Shown here: piece after piece, positions 59,241 through 64,000 of the stretch
How the letters are laid out: every line of letters begins with the position of its first letter
How positions within the stretch are numbered: the first letter of the stretch is position 1
Source of the DNA: Chimonanthus salicifolius
Taxonomy: Eukaryota > Streptophyta > Magnoliopsida > Laurales > Calycanthaceae
Direction: 5' to 3'
Length of the DNA stretch: 64,000 nt
Assembly: GCA_013350335.1 (NCBI GenBank)
Contig: CM023535.1
Span: forward strand, 34,504,991-34,568,990
The notes under the pieces: generated by a model
Database searches by the model: none
What the model was told of the DNA's origin: nothing
The model's input: only the letters and a program-made list of their open reading frames with translations
Translations under genes and position numbers: made by a program

Positions 59241-59572
59241 CACAAGTTGGGTTTATGGACTTGGACATTATTATAAATCAAATGGGACATGGTTTTGATT
59301 GATTGATATATTATAAGGTAACGGGACCTCACAAGTTGTGTACGATCATGACCGTTTACCGGACGAAAGTGCAAGGACACGTTAGTGGTCTTTGGTAGGA
59401 TTCCACCTCTTTGAAACAATGGGTTTATGTACAATGTTTTTATCTTATTTTTGATGAATTATATTGTAAAAGATATTGTTTCAAAATATGAGTTTTAATG
59501 CTATGTTTATATGATAAAATAACATGTGATTCATTAGCATCTCATGCATGGCATGGGGTGAAGGATATGTAA

Positions 59573-59700
59573 CCGAAGGGGCCACACTCCGTCGGGGTGT
59601 CCGAAAAACCTATGTGGGATACCTTGATGTGTTTTTCCATCAAGAAGAAATCGGAGGGGCCACACTCCATCGGGGCGTCCGAAAGACCTATGTGGAGGTA
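59573..59700 (+). repeat. CACTCCGTCGGGGTGTCCG minisatellite, 2 copies
   Basis: Two units of about 75 bp, (C/T)CGAAGGGGCCACACTCCGTC and TCGGAGGGGCCACACTCCAT, followed by CCTATGTGG(G/A). A CTTGATG...CATCAAG hairpin lies between. Confidence 0.8.
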
Positions 59701-61222
59701 CTTATATGTACTTGTGATGGGTGGGACTCATTGCATTTGACATCATGACATGGCATGGTTTATATGGTTTTTGACATTATGATATTATTATGCATGTTTT
59801 GTTCTAACCATGTGTTAGCCCTAATTGGAATACCTACTGGGTGCGTTGTTCTAACGCCCTACTTCTACCCTAATGGATGATACAGGAAACGAGGGGAATA
59901 ATGAACACAAAAAGGGCCAAGCATAGGAGCTTCGATGCTTTTAGTTTTTATTTTGATTAAGTTACTTATGGACTTGTATTTGAGTAACTAGACTTCGGGC
60001 ATGTAATAATTTAGATGATTTGCTTTGGTTGGATGTTTATTTGGATAATTAAGTTATGTTAATTATGATTAAGGACTTGACGTACTTTGCTATCTAAAAT
60101 GGAATAGAACTAGGTTCTATTATAATTCTGTAGTTATGATTTTGATTCCGCATGTTTATATTGTTATGTGTGAACCGTTTTCATGGACTTAGTCCATGCA
60201 CACATAGGGTTGGCCAGTTAAGGGTCGGACTTTAGAAGTTCGGACTTAGCTCGCATCGTGACGTCCCGCTCTCTATCACTCTTTTATTTATAAAAATAAA
60301 TAAATATATATACTCTGATTTTCGAAAAACGCGAGTGAAAAAGAGCGGGGCGTTACACCACCCATGTGCCTAGACATAGTGCACTGTTGTAAGGAGTGCT
60401 TATGATGATTATACGTGATAATGTTGATTATGAGTTATGTAATACTGCTTCCACGTACCCTTGACTATTGAACCATTATCAGCCATGTGTGTGTTGGTTT
60501 ACATCGACTGGACCAGGGGTGTCGACAGTTGCTGACTTGGGGAGTGTCAGTACCGGCCATGTGAGGGTCGAAGATGTACTTGCAAGGATGTATTTTGACC
60601 GTGTCGGGACTTAATACAATGGTCTCAGCGTAGTATGTAGGTGTTACAATGGATGACAGCAGTGATGGAATGATGTTGAGAATTTATTGTCAAGCATGAG
60701 ATATCATATTGCAAATGTTGATTATTTAACTAACCTGATGTTTCATTAGACTGCATTGTTATATTTCCTTCACTGGGCTAGTTAGCTCACACCACTCACA
60801 TTTTAGGAGATGTGCCCGAGGAGGAGAACCATCCGTATGAAGCTTAGGATGGATAAGTTGCTGCGTTGCCTTGGGATTCCTACTGAGGGGAATTCCGCTA
60901 TCTTTGTCTTTTGGTTCCTTGAACCATATATTTTTGTAAAGTACCATGTGTGGTACTTAGTTTGTGTTGATGTAATGTATTAAACTGCTATGGGTTCCGT
61001 AGCTACTTTGGTTATAATTCAATAGCATCTCATTTATAGAATTATGTGTTTGTGATTGTGTTGTGGGTAGGCACATGGTATATGTTTGAGTCCACCTGTT
61101 GGGCTCATGTGTGGCTTTTGTTTCTGGGCCTAACCTTTGATCCGGCCCAGTTAGAATTCTTGAGTTTAGTTTAGAAAAAAAATCAGTGACGTTCTGGGTC
61201 CACTTTCGGGCGAGGTGTTACA

Positions 61223-64000
61223 GAGAGAATGGGAAAGTCACGACGCGAGTTAAGTTTGAGTTTCCAAAACCCGACCCTTAACTGGCCACATTTACGTGTG
61301 TGTGGATTAAATCCACTAAAACATTTCTCACACATTACTGAATACTTGCAGAATTATCATATGAATAAAATACCACATACCATTCATATACAAACAATAT
61401 AAGGCAAGGAAAACCAATCACCATAAAATTAACTGAAACTTAAACATCAACAAACCATACCAAAATATGTCTAAGTTATTACAGTCTAAAATAACAGTCC
61501 TCCCAATACATCTTTCAAAATCAACATAAATAATAAAAGCATAAATCTGTCCAAGCTCCTGCGCTTGACTCCCTTCATGTCCCATGTCTTTGTCATTCCA
61601 TGTTCCATCATCTACACGGTAGAAGTTGGGCATCAGTCAACATGCCCAGTAGGAATTCCAAGTAGGGTTATGGTACACATAGGATCAATATAAAAATCAA
61701 GATAAAAACATCTTATCATATTTGTAAACATCTCATAATCAGTAAATACAATGCATGATATCCAAATATAATCATGTTTACTTATGCATATGTCATTGGT
61801 GTCAAATGCCAAATGATTACTCACCCAATTCCATATCCAATCACATCATATATAAATAGTTTCCTTCATAAATAACCATATCAAGGTGTTCCCTTTGCTA
61901 ATTACGTCCGCAGTGTTTTGTAACGGCACCACCAGGTCACTGTTATACCTCCCCACATATGTTAATCGGAATTACCGATGGAGTATGGATTTCTCCCTCT
62001 GCACAGGGTTTTGGGACTAAATACCCAAGAGCTCTTTTGCCCAAACTACGTCATACCCATTTCTAGCAATCCCATGACAAGGCCAACATACCAATAGTTC
62101 ACATAGCTTCATACAATCTAGTCTCAAGTCCAAATCATGTTTGGACCGCTCATAACTTGGCTTACTGGTCCCATATATTCCCTCCCCATGCATGAGATAA
62201 TGAATGCAAGAATGCCATTTCATATCAATTTACATATATCGTTTGTTTAGTCAAAGTAAAACATCATATTCAAAAATAAAGACCAGTGTTATAAGTATGA
62301 CCCATAGTATCTTAATAAAGTAGGAATCCTACCAACATCCAGTATACTCTCCTCGTTGTCTTGTGAAGATAACGTTAATGATCACATCGAAACGAATCGC
62401 AAACCCTTTGTGAATCTTTTAGCCTTATTAAATCCAATCACGTATATAAATCAATTTGATTTTCCATTTTAATTTCATTACTCCTTACATCCTTCCAGAT
62501 AAACAGTAGTGTCTAGAAAATTATTTAAAATTTAAAATTTTCAATTCAGTCGACTGAATCACGCCCAGATACCTTCTCTACTTTACCCTCAGAATTTTAG
62601 TCGGCTAAACCTCAACTCGATACTATATAACCTTGACCCGAAACAGTTTCAGTAGGCTGAATCATGGATTCAATCTACTGACTTTGGGTCAAACCATCTG
62701 TATTCTCAGTCAATGTTCTTTCAGTCGACTAAATCACAGATTCAGTCGGCTGACTTTGGATCAAATTATTTGTGTGTTCGGCCAGTATACATTTAGTCAC
62801 CTGAATCATCAACCAACTGTTTACGTGTTTGGTAAGTATACCTTCAGCCGACTGAATCATAGATTCAGTTAGCTGAAACATCCAGGTATCCCTTATGTTG
62901 TTTGGCCAGCACACTTTCAGTCGGTTGAATCATAAGATTTAGTCGGCTGAAACACCCAAAATACACTGTATGCTCGGCTAGCCCCAGTTCAGTCGACTGA
63001 ATCCTAAGATTCAGTCGACTGACTCTTTGTCAGTCCTTTTTGTTTACTTATTTTGTAAAACCGAAATCCACTCCTAACATTATTTAGACATGGATTTCAT
63101 ATTCTATACTCCTCTTAGTGAATTCAATCTACCCACTAATCAAGGTTTGGGTTCCTCATGACCCATTCAATCATTATAGCAATATAATATGGTCTTGGAT
63201 TCAATCATATGGTTGCTTGTTTCAAACTATCACCATTCCTTGAATGGATTTCCAATTCTATGGCCCTAACACAATTTGGCCATCCTTTCCAACCAATTGT
63301 GGAACCCATAGGTTCTACCACACCATCGCCAAACCTATGGTTTCCTTAGTTTTAATCCCATATTACTAAACCTTAAACATACCTTGTTTCCCGTCTCCTC
63401 CTTTTCTTTTTGGTCTGTCATTTCCTTCCTTGCTCTTCAATAATTCACCAAGTATAGAGATGGAAATAGGAGAGGAAGAAGAGAGGAGAGAAATCTCTTT
63501 GTGTGCAAGAGATGGAGTCGGCCAAGGGGTGTGGAGTGCCCCTTGGTTGGTGTCTTTATGTAACAGCTTAGGCTATTCAATCCCTTCCTTAATGATTTGT
63601 CTTAACCAAGGTGTCCCTTGGCTTAACCAAGGAAACCCTTGCCTTAAGCCAAGGAAACTCTTTGGCTTCCATCGAGTCCTTTGGGTTCACACCCTTTGAG
63701 ATGGAAACCTACCATCTTCCCAACTCAAGTAATACCTCAACTCACTTGAACTCATTAGTGGTTGACCAAGTCAACCATGACATGGCCGACCATGCATGTG
63801 ATGACTTGGTCACCACATGGCACTTGGGTCCCACCTTGGTCATGTCACTCGATGATGTAGCCTCCTTGCCTACTAGGCTTCCATGTAATGACATGCATGC
63901 CACATCATTCACATGGCACCTCACTCACATGCCACCTCACTTGGTGAGGTGGATTTAATGCATTGGGTAGTTGACCCATTTACTTGCCCTTACCCAATTA
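61223..64000 (-). mobile_element. Minus-strand gypsy LTR, U5 end lost, runs off window
   Basis: Begins inside the family's U5 motif (GTCACGACGCGAGTTAAGTT, CCCTTAACTGGCCAC) directly after the end of B's LTR, so about 90 bp of its 3' end are missing. On the minus strand: donor AAG|GTATGTTT at 63382, a decayed TTCAGTCGACTGAA array (62546-63023), the GGGCATGTTGACTGATGCCC hairpin near 61630 and an acceptor near 61620. U3 continues to 64000 with TTGACCAAGTCAA at 63764. Closest in palindrome type to 6046-9409. Confidence 0.82.
62546..63023 (-). repeat. TTCAGTCGACTGAA palindrome array, diverged
   Basis: About a dozen copies, many with one or two changes (TTTCAGTAGGCTGAATC, TTTAGTCACCTGAATC, TTCAGTCGGTTGAATC); intact pairs remain at 62540-62560 and 62987-63022. 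It is older-looking than the array at 7577-8215. Confidence 0.85.

Larger units (their letters stand above)
57330..60357 (+). mobile_element. Plus-strand gypsy solo LTR, duplication GCACC/CCACC
   Basis: TGTAACACTTCGG to GAGCGGGGCGTTACA, 3028 bp; flanks GCACC (57325-57329) and CCACC (60358-60362) differ by one base. Donor ACCG|GTAAGTATTT at 58081 after CCGGAGGAGTTGCAG; nine palindromes 58122-59240; CACTCCG repeat 59580-59700; hairpin GGGTGCGTTGTTCTAACGCCC; first acceptor AG lost (CTACCCTAATGG), second GATACAG|GAAAC at 59885 kept. Confidence 0.93.
51482..61222 (+). repeat. 3' LTR of element B, split by two solo LTRs
   Basis: Starts TGTAATACCCTG after the polypurine tract and ends CGGGCGAGGTGTTACA. 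Removing inserts 53328-56862 and 57330-60357 leaves about 3.17 kb. It has a TATA box at 52272, a CT-rich leader, a possible donor GAAG|GTAACC at 52436, and a TCGGACGATCCGA palindrome array. An internal piece is also found at 21441-21712. The CTTTCGGGCGAGGTGTTACA end resembles other plant gypsy LTRs rather than the CGCGAGTTAAG type. Confidence 0.85.

Overview
The window is nuclear DNA of a flowering plant with a large, repeat-rich genome. It consists almost entirely of nested LTR retrotransposons, and I see no cellular gene, tRNA, rRNA or CRISPR array. The plant assignment rests on Ty3/gypsy chromovirus proteins of the Tekay/Del type, Ty1/copia gag remnants, primer-binding sites for initiator tRNA-Met, and LTRs of 1.6 to 4.4 kb with TG...CA ends and 5-bp target duplications. 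The species cannot be read from the sequence.

Layout. 1-1404: minus-strand LTR end inside a minus-strand gypsy protease/RT remnant. 1405-4304: plus-strand LTR, truncated. 4305-21033: one nearly complete gypsy element (A) with 5' LTR, primer site, an extra zinc-knuckle ORF, gag, frameshifted pol, polypurine tract and 3' LTR; its 5' LTR holds a minus-strand solo LTR (6046-9409, duplication ATTAA). 21034-30011: rubble of gypsy RNase H, an inverted copia LTR piece, a copia solo LTR (22711-24726, CTTTC), minus-strand copia remnants and another gypsy solo LTR. 30012-39543: copia element C, with LTR and gag each split by a solo LTR (GTTCT; GAATA). 39544-61222: decayed gypsy element B (protease to chromodomain plus 3' LTR), split by four solo LTRs (AGTAG; TATCG/TGTCG; GCACC/CCACC; one without a clean duplication) and a GC-rich 331-bp insert. 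61223-64000: minus-strand LTR running off the window.

The most interesting structure is inside the LTRs. Every sufficiently complete LTR of the main family has a good 5' splice site about 1.0 to 1.2 kb from its start, after a purine-rich stretch, and a conserved 3' splice site about 450 bp from its end. The predicted intron, about 2.2 kb in element A, is filled with short palindromes 100 to 200 bp apart. Different lineages use different palindromes: GGTTCGGCCAT/ATGGCCGAACC in most, TTCAGTCGACTGAA in two, and TCGGACGATCCGA in element B. A second slot before the acceptor carries one of two alternative hairpin minisatellites. Spliced RNA could serve translation but could not template a full LTR, so splicing could separate mRNA from genomic RNA.

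Element A also has a 153-residue ORF between primer site and gag with three CCHC zinc knuckles, in addition to the usual knuckle in gag. A is probably not autonomous: it has a gag/pol frame change, a 1-base deletion in RT, and Asn at the second integrase catalytic position. Its LTRs are about 99% alike over most of their length but diverge sharply in the first 250 bp, and its flanks do not match, which points to recombination after insertion.
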